Shown: in pieces, positions 35,915 through 44,285 of the stretch
Position numbering within the stretch: position 1 is the stretch's first letter
Layout of the letters: the number at the start of each line of letters is the position of its first letter
Origin: Pseudomonas sp. NKUCC02_KPG
GTDB lineage: Bacteria > Pseudomonadota > Gammaproteobacteria > Pseudomonadales > Pseudomonadaceae
NCBI RefSeq assembly: GCF_019345465.1
Contig: NZ_JAHKRC010000012.1
Coordinates: 1-64,000 of the forward strand
Direction: 5' to 3'
DNA: 64,000 nt
The notes under the pieces: generated by a model
Database searches by the model: none
The model's input: the letters and a program-made list of their open reading frames with translations, nothing else
What the model was told of the DNA's origin: nothing
Made by a program: the position numbers and the translations under genes

Positions 35915-36730
35915 ATGAGCCAACACCCTCAAGTCATAGTGATTGCGAGTGGCAAAGGTGGGACGGGCAAAAGTACCTTATCGATCAACCTCTCAATGGC
36001 GCTGGCAGACCTTGGAAAACGCGTTGCAATTCTCGACGCTAACCTGGAACTTCCCAGCATTGCTACGCTTTTGAACATTTCACCTGACTATACCATTACA
36101 GATTTAATCGAAGGGAATAGCTCCCTTCGAGAGGTCATCTATAACGGACCTAAAGGCATCAACTTGATTCTCGGCAGCAGCCTGCCGAAATCGATGAAAC
36201 ATTTATCGACGGCTCATCACTTTGGCATCGTCAACGCGCTCAGCACAATTTCCAAAGAACTCGACATCCTTGTCATTGACACAGCGCCCGGCATTAACAA
36301 GTGCACGCTTAACTTCATCCGCGCCTCACAAGAAATTTTGCTTGTCACCTGCAGCGAACCAACGGCCATCGCCAGCACACAGGCCCTTATACATATACTG
36401 CACAGCACTTACGACTTACACAACTTCAGAATACTGATCAACAAAGCCCTTGACACACATGAAGGTCAAAAAGCTTTCAACACCCTTCAACAATTAAACA
36501 AGAACAACGATGTATTTCTGAGTTACGCCGGGTACGTTCATGAACATAAATCATCCCGAATGGCAGCCAGTAAAGGCAAGGCTTTATATGACATGTTTCC
36601 CAAATCAGACTTTGCTCATGACATTAAAAAAATAGCCAAATCAATTGAAAAATGGCCCCTGCGCGAAACACCCACAGGCCACATAGAATTCTTTTTGGAA
36701 TCCCTCATCCAAAAATCCCAGACCGTATAA
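35915..36730 (+). CDS. Orphan FleN/FlhG-like MinD-family ATPase
   Basis: A 271-residue SIMIBI ATPase. The deviant Walker A is GKGGTGKST (about 13-21) and the switch-II motif is VIDTAPG. Similarity to pseudomonad FleN (flagellar number regulator, FleQ partner), as I recall it, runs end to end, including the FleN-type tail WPL..P.GH.EFF.E.L.Q. However, the switch-I motif, DADLGL in FleN, reads DANLEL here, so the second Asp is Asn. No flagellar gene is nearby. AT-rich codon use suggests acquisition. It may modulate FleQ-like regulators or a different partner. Confidence 0.85.
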   Translation: MSQHPQVIVIASGKGGTGKSTLSINLSMALADLGKRVAILDANLELPSIATLLNISPDYTITDLIEGNSSLREVIYNGPKGINLILGSSLPKSMKHLSTAHHFGIVNALSTISKELDILVIDTAPGINKCTLNFIRASQEILLVTCSEPTAIASTQALIHILHSTYDLHNFRILINKALDTHEGQKAFNTLQQLNKNNDVFLSYAGYVHEHKSSRMAASKGKALYDMFPKSDFAHDIKKIAKSIEKWPLRETPTGHIEFFLESLIQKSQTV

Positions 36731-36771
36731 ACACACCGTAAAACACAGACTTTTTCAGGATGAAAACTCAC

Positions 36772-37152
36772 ATGACATGGACGTTCAAAGACCGCTTCAA
36801 CTCTGACAAATTTATTACGGTTAACGATGATTTTCCCAGAATTTTAAAACTACTGGGAGAAACGTTTCAAGACTTTCGCCACCACAACTGCATGGGCAGG
36901 CCAGCACAAAAAAAATTAATATCCAGCCGAGGCAGTGGGTTTGCCAAGGCTATCTATATCCACACACAGATCAGTTACTGCCTGGGCACCCATGACTGCC
37001 TGGAGGACGCTGAATATGAACACTACTGCACGACCGTCAAGAAGCACTTCATTGACGTTCATCCCCTGTTTGCCATGAGAGCATATGCTGAATGCATCTC
37101 ACTCATCAGCAGCGATAATGAATCAATTAAACAGACACCACTAAATAAATAA
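36772..37152 (+). CDS. Unrecognised 126-residue protein downstream of the FleN-like gene
   Basis: No family recognised. It begins MTWTFKDRFNSDKF, has no signal peptide or membrane helix, and contains four or five cysteines and many histidines (HHNCMG, CLGTHDCLEDAEYEHYC) that could bind metal. The start at 36772 has AGGA 11 bases upstream; an ATG at 36760 adds four residues and has no ribosome site. It follows the FleN-like gene by about 40 bases in the same direction and shares its AT-rich composition, so they are probably one transcript. Confidence 0.65.
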   Translation: MTWTFKDRFNSDKFITVNDDFPRILKLLGETFQDFRHHNCMGRPAQKKLISSRGSGFAKAIYIHTQISYCLGTHDCLEDAEYEHYCTTVKKHFIDVHPLFAMRAYAECISLISSDNESIKQTPLNK

Positions 37153-37579
37153 CTCAACCGCCTCACTGATCACATATGAAAAGCATCTGACTCCATTCCG
37201 GAATGGTCTGTGGTGCGCCGCAATATCAGACGCTCATTGATGATGTGCTCATCGCGCTCTTCAAGGTGACATACACTTTAAATGCTCATCTTACGGCGCG
37301 GTCGACATGGCGCCCGGTTTTCTCGCCGCGTGCGATAGCCGTTTCAACCGTGTCAAGGTGCCTTGGGGTAAAGAACGTGTGGACTCTCTTGAGTTGAGGT
37401 GACGCCAAGGGGGATATGGGCCAGAGTAGTGGCTGGCTTCGCTTTTGAATGTCCTGCCGCTTAGTTGCTCGCCAGTGCATCTATGAACGCTTTAGCCAAC
37501 ATTTCGCTGGAGCCGCTATGGCTCAACAGCAGCTTTGATTCTCTGCACGCTGAGTGCTTTTTTGTCGGAGTTCTGTGAC
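37153..37579. other. Intergenic region with a palindrome
   Basis: This 427-base stretch marks the return from AT-rich to ordinary composition. It holds the perfect palindrome CCATTCCGGAATGG (37193-37206). Short open frames in both directions look like chance or decayed sequence; none has a supported start. Confidence 0.45.
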
Positions 37580-38017
37580 ATGTCTGGTTCCAATATCGAT
37601 AAATTCAATGAGCTGACCGGCAAGGTGCTGGGTGAGCTGTATCTGAACTTCCCTGTGCCCTTCAACCTGACCGCAGAGCATTTTGTTGAACCGGCAATGG
37701 AGTGGAGTGAAGAGCGTCAAATGGATCTGCCCAGCAAAGAGGCTGAGTTTTTTATCGCGACAACGGGATGGCTGATCAACGCGGGGTACATCAGCGGCGG
37801 GCTGTTTTCCAACACCCATGTCTCGGATGCCGTACTCACTGTGAAAGGCCTCGAAGTTCTAAACGCAACCCCGCGCAGCCTGACTCATGCCCACTCCCTG
37901 CGCGAGCAATTAGCCGAGATTGCCAGAGAAGGCAGCAAGGAAAGCGTTAAGGGGTTGCTTGCCGAGGAACTCATCACGGGTGCAAAAATCATCGCCCCTG
38001 CCGTTGGGCTCCTCTGA
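37580..38017 (+). CDS. Unrecognised 145-residue protein
   Basis: No family recognised. The ATG at 37580 (MSGSNIDKFNELTG) has GGAG 9-10 bases upstream; a longer frame from 37535 lacks one. The N-terminal 100 residues look like a winged-helix-type fold (helices, then a turn-rich SGGLFSNTHVSDAVLTVKGLEVL). The C terminus is a hydrophobic GLLAEELITGAKIIAPAVGLL, perhaps a membrane-associating helix. It stands alone between the AT-rich islet and tRNA-Ser. Confidence 0.65.
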   Translation: MSGSNIDKFNELTGKVLGELYLNFPVPFNLTAEHFVEPAMEWSEERQMDLPSKEAEFFIATTGWLINAGYISGGLFSNTHVSDAVLTVKGLEVLNATPRSLTHAHSLREQLAEIAREGSKESVKGLLAEELITGAKIIAPAVGLL

Positions 38018-38216
38018 CTTCAGCGCCGCTTGAGATAAACGCGGCTTGAGCTGCGTCGTTGAGGAAGCCGAGAGCCATCATCACGTTGTAGACCTTGGCT
38101 TCATAGCTCATTAATAGCGCCTTCCATTGGCACATGCAGCGCTAGCCCAAAGTTGGCAGGTAGTTATTTGAGCTTTTTGCCCTCAAAAGGCCCCTACTTT
38201 ATACCCGCCCACGAAA

Positions 38217-38250
38217 AAGCCCCTGAAATGTTTGACCATTTCAGGGGCTT
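38217..38250 (-). terminator. Intrinsic terminator after tRNA-Ser
   Basis: AAGCCCCTGAAATG (38217-38230) and CATTTCAGGGGCTT (38237-38250) form a perfect 14-bp stem with a 6-nt loop. On the minus strand it is followed by a T run (A residues at 38214-38218). Confidence 0.9.
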
Positions 38251-38265
38251 CGTCTTGTTCAATAA

Positions 38266-38355
38266 TGGCGGAGAGATAGGGATTCGAACCCTAGGTACTG
38301 TCGCCAGTACAACGGATTTCGAATCCGTCCCATTCGGCCACTCTGGCATCTCTCC
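38266..38355 (-). tRNA. tRNA-Ser (anticodon CGA)
   Basis: A 90-nt class II tRNA. Acceptor arms GGAGAGA (5', from 38355) and TCTCTCC, discriminator G and encoded CCA at 38266-38268. Anticodon stem ACGGA/TCCGT encloses loop TTCGAAA with anticodon CGA. The long variable arm (TACTGGCGACAGTA) and GGTTCGAATCC T arm are present. It lies 3' of purC and ends in a strong terminator. Confidence 0.97.
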
Positions 38356-38446
38356 AACGGCGCGCATCATAACGCGGTTTCTGATTATGGCAAAGCCTTT
38401 TTTCAAAAAAACCGCGTGCTATCAGTTGCTTGCGCGCCTTTACTGC

Positions 38447-39160
38447 TTAAAGCGGGACGCCGAGGCGGTTTGCAACTTCTTCGTAGGCTTCAATGACGTC
38501 GCCCAAACCCTGACGGAAGCGGTCCTTGTCCATTTTCTTGCCAGTGGCCTTGTCCCACAGACGGCAACCGTCCGGGCTGAATTCGTCACCCAGGACGATG
38601 GAGCCGTCATGGAATACGCCGAATTCAAGCTTGAAGTCCACCAGCAGCAAGCCAGCGTCGTCGAACAATTTGTTCAGTACATCGTTGACCTTGAGCGACA
38701 GTTCTTTCATGCGAACCAGTTGCTCGGCAGTGCCCCAACCGAATGCCACGACGTGGGATTCGTTGATGAACGGGTCGCCCTTGGCGTCGTCCTTGAGGAA
38801 CAGTTCAAAGGTGTACGGGTTGAGCTTCATGCCCTCTTCGACACCCAGGCGCTTGACCAGGCTGCCTGCCGCGTAGTTACGCACAACACACTCGACAGGG
38901 ATCATGTCGAGCTTTTTGACCAGGCACTCGTTGTCACCCAGCAGTTTGTCGAATTGGGTCGGCACGCCGGCTTCTTCGAGTTTCTGCATGATGAAGGCGT
39001 TGAACTTGTTGTTCACCATACCTTTGCGATCAAGCTGTTCAATACGCTTGCCGTCGAACGCCGAGGTGTCGTTGCGAAACAGCAGGATCAAGCGGTTTTC
39101 GTCGTCGGTCTTGTAAACCGATTTCGCTTTACCGCGATAGAGTTCTTCACGTTTTTCCAT
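38447..39160 (-). CDS. purC: Phosphoribosylaminoimidazole-succinocarboxamide synthase (SAICAR synthase)
   Basis: A 237-residue purine-biosynthesis enzyme joining aspartate to CAIR with ATP. It begins MEKREELYRGKAKSVY and carries LLFRNDTSAFDGKR, VVRNYAAGSLVKR and LLVDFKLEFG, all standard for bacterial PurC of this length. It is the last protein gene of the dapA-bamC-MBL-purC series. Confidence 0.97.
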   Translation of the reverse strand: MEKREELYRGKAKSVYKTDDENRLILLFRNDTSAFDGKRIEQLDRKGMVNNKFNAFIMQKLEEAGVPTQFDKLLGDNECLVKKLDMIPVECVVRNYAAGSLVKRLGVEEGMKLNPYTFELFLKDDAKGDPFINESHVVAFGWGTAEQLVRMKELSLKVNDVLNKLFDDAGLLLVDFKLEFGVFHDGSIVLGDEFSPDGCRLWDKATGKKMDKDRFRQGLGDVIEAYEEVANRLGVPL

Positions 39161-39188
39161 GATGGGCTCCGCATGCTAAGTAGGTGGG

Positions 39189-39947
39189 CTAGGCGATTGT
39201 GCGCCAGTCGAGCCCTGAATCTTGATCGGCCAGTTGCAGCCAGTCCGGGTCGCACCCTAGGGTGTCGACAAAACATTGCCGGGCCAGCTGCGGCAGGTTG
39301 TTCTTGCTGCTGAGGTGTGCCAGTACAAGGTGTTGCAGATCTTGCCAGCCCAACTCGGCCACCAGGCTTGCAGCCTGATGGTTGTTCAAATGTCCTTCCT
39401 GGCCCCCTACCCGCTGCTTGAGAAAAGCAGGGTAGTGACCACGGGCAAGCAGGTCGCGGCAATGGTTTGCCTCGATCATCAGCGCATCCAGGTTGCGGTA
39501 GCTGTCCAGTACCCCCGCGCAATACGAGCCCAGGTCGGTCAGCAAGCCAAACCGCCGCTTGCCGTCACTGAACACGTACTGGGTGGGTTCCTGAGCATCA
39601 TGGGCCACAAGGGTCACACTGATAGTCAACGCCCCGACTTGCAATGTCTGGCCACCGGCAACGTATCCGGCCGGCTCCAGGGGCTTGCGCATCCCGCGCT
39701 GAGTGCCACGACTCATGTACACCGGCAAATTGTAGCGCCGAGACAGCAAACCCACGCCATGCACGTGGTCGGCATGTTCGTGGGTTACCAGAATCGCGCT
39801 CAGCTGGTGGGCGCTGACGCCCAACCTGGCCAGGCGACGCTCGGTTTCTCGCAAGGAGAAACCGCAATCGACCAGTACATAAGTGTTGTCGCTGGTTATC
39901 AGCGTGCCATTCCCTTGGCTACCACTGCCGAGAACGGCAAAGCGCAT
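39189..39947 (-). CDS. MBL-fold metallo-hydrolase (YycJ/VicX-like)
   Basis: A 252-residue protein with the metallo-beta-lactamase motif THEHADH (about 55-61), an upstream LVDCGFSLRETERRL and a later His/Asp pair (LLTDLGS, ANHCRDLL, LAHLSSKNN). The start at 39947 (MRFAVLGSGSQGN) is the family N terminus. It sits 4 bases after bamC, in the operon between bamC and purC, a common pseudomonad arrangement. Function unknown; related proteins are nucleases or wall-stress factors. Confidence 0.9.
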   Translation of the reverse strand: MRFAVLGSGSQGNGTLITSDNTYVLVDCGFSLRETERRLARLGVSAHQLSAILVTHEHADHVHGVGLLSRRYNLPVYMSRGTQRGMRKPLEPAGYVAGGQTLQVGALTISVTLVAHDAQEPTQYVFSDGKRRFGLLTDLGSYCAGVLDSYRNLDALMIEANHCRDLLARGHYPAFLKQRVGGQEGHLNNHQAASLVAELGWQDLQHLVLAHLSSKNNLPQLARQCFVDTLGCDPDWLQLADQDSGLDWRTIA

Positions 39948-39951
39948 GCAA

Positions 39952-41067
39952 TCAACCCAGGTTGTCTTGGATAACGCCCAACACTTTGCGCGCCACTTCT
40001 GGCGAGGCAACGGTGTTGATGTTTTCTTCGACAGTCACTTGTACGCTGTCACCGACCTTGCTCAGGCGAACCTGATAGCGCTGGGCACGGGCTTCAACTT
40101 CTTCCTTGTCCGGCTTGCTGCCGAAGAGACCGGAGAAGAAACCAGGCTTCTCGTCCTTCTTCTCGGCTTTTTCGGCAAGGTTGATGTAGTACAGGCCCAG
40201 GGTGCGGTTGATATCTTCAACGCGCCATTCGCCCTGCTCAAGCGCGCGACCCACACTGGACCAGGCGCGATCGAGGTCTTCGGTCAGCGTCAGCACCGGG
40301 TTGCCGCTGCCGTCTTCGCTCAGGCTGACGCGCGCCGGGGTGTCGAAATCACGTGCTGCAAGCAACGATACCGAACCGCCCTTCTCGGCGTTACGGTTCA
40401 TGCTGATGAGCATCTCATCAACCAGGGCTGCATCCAGACCGGTGTTGACCGAACGGGTGGCGAAATCGACGTCGGCAGTGCTGCCGGCCGGGCGGTTGGC
40501 ACTGACGACATAGATTTCACTGGTGTTGCGCTGCACACCCGGCTCGATGCGAACCCGCAGGCGGGTCTCGCTGTCGGCGGCCAGGCCGCTGCTGCCCACA
40601 TGGCGGGCCATTGGAGCCGAAAGCTCGTCAGCACGCTGCCAGGTGGTTGTGAATTCGCCGGTTTGCGGGCGCTGCTCGTCAATGCTGAAACCGTTGTCCT
40701 GGAAGAACTGCATTGCCACCGGCCAGACTTCGGACGGAGAGCGCTGCGCCATCACCCAACGGCTGTCGCCGCTTTTTTGAAGGCTGAAGTCACTGGCACT
40801 GGCGGTTACAGCCAATGGCTGTGGACGCGGCACCTCAAATTCGCCCTTGACGTTGTCGTCAGGCACGTTGCCAGGGATCGGCAACAGCGGGACCAGGCGT
40901 TTGTCAGTCTGGACACCGGGTGGCAACTGCATGGGAGGGGTTTGACGCGCCTCCAGATAATCGCTGCCACGGTCACGGAAATACCCGTCTTGACCCCACA
41001 GCCAACCGCAGCCGCTGGTGCTGGAAATAATCACGGCTAGTGCGGAAAGTCCGGCCAATCGCTTCAT
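39952..41067 (-). CDS. bamC: Outer-membrane protein assembly factor BamC
   Basis: A 371-residue lipoprotein subunit of the BAM complex, anchored to the outer membrane facing the periplasm. The signal is MKRLAGLSALAVIISSTSGC, with Cys20 for lipid attachment; the lipobox TSGC is weaker than usual. Two helix-grip domains follow, separated by a linker. The start at 41067 has GAGGAAG upstream. It lies 17 bases downstream of dapA, as in many gammaproteobacteria. Confidence 0.92.
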   Translation of the reverse strand: MKRLAGLSALAVIISSTSGCGWLWGQDGYFRDRGSDYLEARQTPPMQLPPGVQTDKRLVPLLPIPGNVPDDNVKGEFEVPRPQPLAVTASASDFSLQKSGDSRWVMAQRSPSEVWPVAMQFFQDNGFSIDEQRPQTGEFTTTWQRADELSAPMARHVGSSGLAADSETRLRVRIEPGVQRNTSEIYVVSANRPAGSTADVDFATRSVNTGLDAALVDEMLISMNRNAEKGGSVSLLAARDFDTPARVSLSEDGSGNPVLTLTEDLDRAWSSVGRALEQGEWRVEDINRTLGLYYINLAEKAEKKDEKPGFFSGLFGSKPDKEEVEARAQRYQVRLSKVGDSVQVTVEENINTVASPEVARKVLGVIQDNLG

Positions 41068-41084
41068 GCGTAGTGCTTCCTCAA

Positions 41085-41963
41085 TTAAACCAAGACACCG
41101 GACTGGCGCATTGCCTGACGCAGTGGTTCGTGGCAAGGCTCGCTGAGCCAGGTGAGAGGCAGACGGATACCGTCCGACATCAAGCCCATTTCATGCAGCG
41201 CCCATTTCACGGGGATAGGGTTGGATTCGATAAACAGGGTTTTATTGAGCGGCATCAGCTTTTCGTGGAGCGCGCGAGCAGTGACGGCATCGCCACACAT
41301 CGCAGCGGCGCACAGGTCGCTCATGTCTCGTGGCGCAACGTTGGCGGTCACCGAGATATTACCCTTGCCGCCGAGCAGGATCAGCTCGACTGCGGTCGCG
41401 TCGTCACCGGAGTACACCAGGAAGTCGCTGCTGACGCCTGCCAGGATGGTCGGTACGCGGGTCAGGTCGCCGGTGGCTTCCTTGATGCCGATGATGTTCG
41501 GCACCGTCGACAGGCGCACAACGGTTGCCGGCAGCATGTCGCAGGCGGTACGGCCCGGAACGTTGTAAAGGATCTGCGGGATATCGACCGCTTCGGCGAT
41601 GGCCTTGAAGTGCTGGTACAAGCCTTCCTGGGTCGGCTTGTTGTAATACGGAGTCACCAGCAGACATGCGTCGGCGCCAGCGGCCTTCGCATTGGCGGTC
41701 AGTTCGATCGCTTCACGCGTCGAGTTGGCGCCCGTACCGGCAATCACCGGAATACGTCCTGCAACCTGTTTGACAACGTGACGAATCACTTCGATGTGTT
41801 CGTTCACATCCAGAGTTGCCGATTCACCTGTGGTGCCAACGGCAACAATGGCGTTGGTGCCCTCTTGCAGGTGAAAGTCCACCAGTTTGCTCAGAGCGTC
41901 CCAATCAAGACGACCTTGTGCATCCATGGGTGTGACCAGTGCCACCATACTGCCCGCAATCAT
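41085..41963 (-). CDS. dapA: 4-hydroxy-tetrahydrodipicolinate synthase
   Basis: A 292-residue lysine-pathway aldolase condensing pyruvate with aspartate semialdehyde. GTTGESATLD, the Schiff-base lysine in IIGIKEATGD (near residue 161) and the triad tyrosines (VTPYYNKPTQEG, ILYNVPGRT) are present. The start at 41963 has AGGAG upstream; the ORF to 42047 is not needed. It is the first gene of the operon with bamC. Confidence 0.97.
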   Translation of the reverse strand: MIAGSMVALVTPMDAQGRLDWDALSKLVDFHLQEGTNAIVAVGTTGESATLDVNEHIEVIRHVVKQVAGRIPVIAGTGANSTREAIELTANAKAAGADACLLVTPYYNKPTQEGLYQHFKAIAEAVDIPQILYNVPGRTACDMLPATVVRLSTVPNIIGIKEATGDLTRVPTILAGVSSDFLVYSGDDATAVELILLGGKGNISVTANVAPRDMSDLCAAAMCGDAVTARALHEKLMPLNKTLFIESNPIPVKWALHEMGLMSDGIRLPLTWLSEPCHEPLRQAMRQSGVLV

Positions 41964-42289
41964 GCAACCGCTCCTGCCGGAAAAAGAGAGCCGTAATGGT
42001 ACTGGCGCCATGACCCTTGCACAAGCAACAGCGCGCCCGATGAGCATTCCCCTTAGCGTTGCTTTTCGCTACCCTTCAGCCTTTGATTGGTACTGATGTG
42101 TGCGCAAGTCTGTTTCACAGGCCTTCAGCAAGCGCCCAAAGCCCCGCCCAAACGCCGCCGAGCGCGGTTTGCAGAGCCTGCAAACCGCCTGTAACGCTGT
42201 ATTGGCGGGCTTCGGCGCTCAAGTGTCGGCTGATATTCAGCTCGCTCCCCATCGACCGTACTGACCGCTCATCGTTTTAGGAAGGCTGC
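41964..42289. other. dapA/gcvR intergenic region with perfect hairpin
   Basis: A 326-base gap between divergent genes, without a protein gene. GCGGTTTGCAG (42164-42174) and CTGCAAACCGC (42178-42188) form a perfect 11-bp stem with a 3-nt loop. It lacks a T tract on the plus strand and lies about 100 bases before gcvR. It may be a leader hairpin or a small RNA. Confidence 0.5.
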
Positions 42290-42850
42290 ATGTCCACCCC
42301 CACAGTCCGCGAACAATTCCTTGTCATCAGTGCCCTTGGCGCCAACCCAATGGAGCTGACTAACGTCCTGTGTCGCGCCAGCCATGATAATCGCTGCGCC
42401 GTCGTAACCTCGCGCCTGACTCGCCACGGCGAATGCAGTGCGCTGATCCTGGAAATAACAGGCAGCTGGGACGCCCTGGCGCGCCTCGAAGCCGGCCTGC
42501 CCGCGCTGGCCAAAAAACATGCGTTCAGCGTCAATGTTGTGCGCAGTGCCGCCCTTGAAACTCGCCCGCAAGCACTGCCCTACGTAGCCTATGTGAGCTC
42601 GGCCTACCGCTCGGACATCATCAACGAGCTGTGCCAGTTCTTCATGGACCACAACGTAGAGCTGGAAAACCTGACATGCGACACCTATCAGGCTCCACAA
42701 ACCGGCGGCACCATGCTCAATGCCACGTTCACCGTGACCTTGCCGGCCGGCATACAAATCAGCTGGCTGCGTGATCAGTTTCTGGACTTCGCCGATGCGC
42801 TGAACCTGGATGCACTGATCGAACCGTGGCGCCCACAGAACCCGATGTAA
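42290..42850 (+). CDS. gcvR: Glycine cleavage system transcriptional repressor-like protein (tandem ACT)
   Basis: A 186-residue protein with two ACT-type regulatory domains (about 10-85 and 95-175) and no DNA-binding domain. GcvR acts through GcvA in E. coli; in pseudomonads the role is less clear. AGGAAGG precedes the ATG at 42290. It is followed 13 bases later by bcp, as in E. coli and other gammaproteobacteria. Confidence 0.92.
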   Translation: MSTPTVREQFLVISALGANPMELTNVLCRASHDNRCAVVTSRLTRHGECSALILEITGSWDALARLEAGLPALAKKHAFSVNVVRSAALETRPQALPYVAYVSSAYRSDIINELCQFFMDHNVELENLTCDTYQAPQTGGTMLNATFTVTLPAGIQISWLRDQFLDFADALNLDALIEPWRPQNPM

Positions 42851-42863
42851 GGAAACCGACTCA

Positions 42864-43337
42864 ATGGCCGTTGCAATTGACCAACCCGTAGACGACTTCC
42901 AGATCCCGGCAACCAGCGAGCAGACCGTCACTTTGGCGGGGCTCAAAGGCAAGCAGGTGGTGATTTACTTCTATCCCAAGGACAGCACGCCGGGCTGCAC
43001 CACCGAGGGCCAGGGTTTTCGTGACCATTACGCCGAGTTTCAGGCGGCCAACACCGAAGTGTTCGGTGTGTCCCGCGACAGCCTCAAGTCCCACGAGAAC
43101 TTCAAGGCCAAGCAAGGTTTTCCGTTTGAGTTGCTGAGCGACAAGGACGAAGCCCTGTGTCAGCTGTTTGATGTGATCAAGCTGAAAAAACTGTACGGCA
43201 AAGAGTACATGGGCGTTGATCGCAGCACATTCCTGATCGACAAGGACGGTGTGCTACGCCACGAGTGGCGCGGCGTGAAAGTGCCGGGGCATGTCGAGGC
43301 GGTACTTGAGCAGGCCAAGGCGCTGAATAACGGCTAA
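42864..43337 (+). CDS. bcp: Thiol peroxidase, Bcp/PrxQ family
   Basis: A 157-residue cytosolic peroxiredoxin. The peroxidatic cysteine is C45 in DSTPGCTTEGQGFRD. The position of the usual resolving cysteine five residues on (C50 in E. coli) is glutamine, so the enzyme is a one-Cys type or uses another thiol. It is in an operon with gcvR and ends just before a repeat that may serve as terminator. Confidence 0.94.
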   Translation: MAVAIDQPVDDFQIPATSEQTVTLAGLKGKQVVIYFYPKDSTPGCTTEGQGFRDHYAEFQAANTEVFGVSRDSLKSHENFKAKQGFPFELLSDKDEALCQLFDVIKLKKLYGKEYMGVDRSTFLIDKDGVLRHEWRGVKVPGHVEAVLEQAKALNNG

Positions 43338-43346
43338 GCAAAACTC

Positions 43347-43430
43347 TGTGGGAGCGGGCTTGCTCGCGATTCAGGCGACGCGGCTTGTCAGGCAAACCGC
43401 ATAGACCTGTCGCGAGCAAGCCCGCTCCCA
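43347..43430. repeat. Inverted repeat of the GTGGGAGCGGGCTTGCTCGCGA family
   Basis: TGTGGGAGCGGGCTTGCTCG at the left and CGAGCAAGCCCGCTCCCA at the right, about 84 bases overall. A second full copy lies at 47094-47179 and half-copies near 63.8 kb. It is a dispersed pseudomonad repeat, here between the convergent bcp and queF. Confidence 0.85.
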
Positions 43431-43446
43431 TATGAATCACAGCGTA

Positions 43447-44277
43447 TTACTGACGCACCAACCGCACATTCTGGAACTCGACCGCTTCGGTGCTGCGGTA
43501 CGGGTTGATATCCAGCCCGCCACGGCGCACATAGCGCGCATACACGGTCAACTTCTCGGGCTTGAGCAAACGCTGCAAGTCGAGAAAGATCCGCTCCACA
43601 CATTGCTCGTGGAAGTCCGAGTGCTGGCGAAAGCTCACCAGATACGCCAGCAAACTGGCGTGATCCAGCGCCGCTCCACGGTATTGCACCACGACAGTGC
43701 CCCAGTCAGGCTGACTGGTAACCGGGCAGTTGGATTTGAGCAAGTGGCTGTAAACGCTTTCTTCCACGACCTGTGAGCCATCGCACTGGAGCAACTCAGG
43801 ACGGGGCTGTTCGTAATCGCTGACCGAGATATCCAGGTCATCAATGCAGATACCCGGCAAAACGCCTACGCCATCGGCCTGGACATCATTCAAGCTACGT
43901 ACGCGCACGCTGACAGGCTTGCCGGATGCTGCGGACAAATCTGCCTGCAATGTGGCTTCAAGGCTCGGCGTATCCGCAAAAACGCTCTGGTTCAGGGAGT
44001 TCAAGTACAGCTTGAACGACTTGGACTCGACGATATTCGGTGAATCGGCGGCAAAGCAGAACTCACCAATGGCGACAACCGGCTTGCCCGATGGCAACAG
44101 CCACGACAGCTCGAAGCAGGTCCAGAAATCCACCCCGACATAAGGCAGCGTTTCGGCGCTCAGCCCCAGCTCTGCCCATTTCGCCGCACGCGGGATCGGG
44201 AACAGCAAGGACGGGGTGTAGGTGCTGATGTATTCACTGGACTTGCCCAGCGGGGAATGTTCGGCGGCGGGATGCAT
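43447..44277 (-). CDS. queF: NADPH-dependent 7-cyano-7-deazaguanine reductase
   Basis: A 276-residue enzyme that reduces preQ0 to preQ1 in queuosine synthesis. It is the long, two-domain (tunnel-fold pair) QueF form. The catalytic C184 is in KSNCPVTSQPDWG, and the QueF motif ESKSFKLYLNSLNQ lies near 84-97. It is preceded by a hairpin that overlaps its ribosome site (see 44286-44328). Confidence 0.95.
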   Translation of the reverse strand: MHPAAEHSPLGKSSEYISTYTPSLLFPIPRAAKWAELGLSAETLPYVGVDFWTCFELSWLLPSGKPVVAIGEFCFAADSPNIVESKSFKLYLNSLNQSVFADTPSLEATLQADLSAASGKPVSVRVRSLNDVQADGVGVLPGICIDDLDISVSDYEQPRPELLQCDGSQVVEESVYSHLLKSNCPVTSQPDWGTVVVQYRGAALDHASLLAYLVSFRQHSDFHEQCVERIFLDLQRLLKPEKLTVYARYVRRGGLDINPYRSTEAVEFQNVRLVRQ

Positions 44278-44285
44278 GACAAAAA

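Noticed and set aside
37203..37397. Short open frames in the gap after the islet
   Set aside because: Both strands are open but neither has a supported start or a recognisable product.
37989..38111. A 40-codon minus-strand frame starting MSYEAKVYNVMM
   Set aside because: It looks faintly like the N terminus of a larger protein but is short, overlaps the end of a plus-strand gene, and has no ribosome site; possibly a remnant, not supported.
34238..38355. Genomic island attachment sites flanking tRNA-Ser
   Set aside because: The tRNA 3' end sequence was not found repeated on the far side of the AT-rich islet, and no integrase is present.
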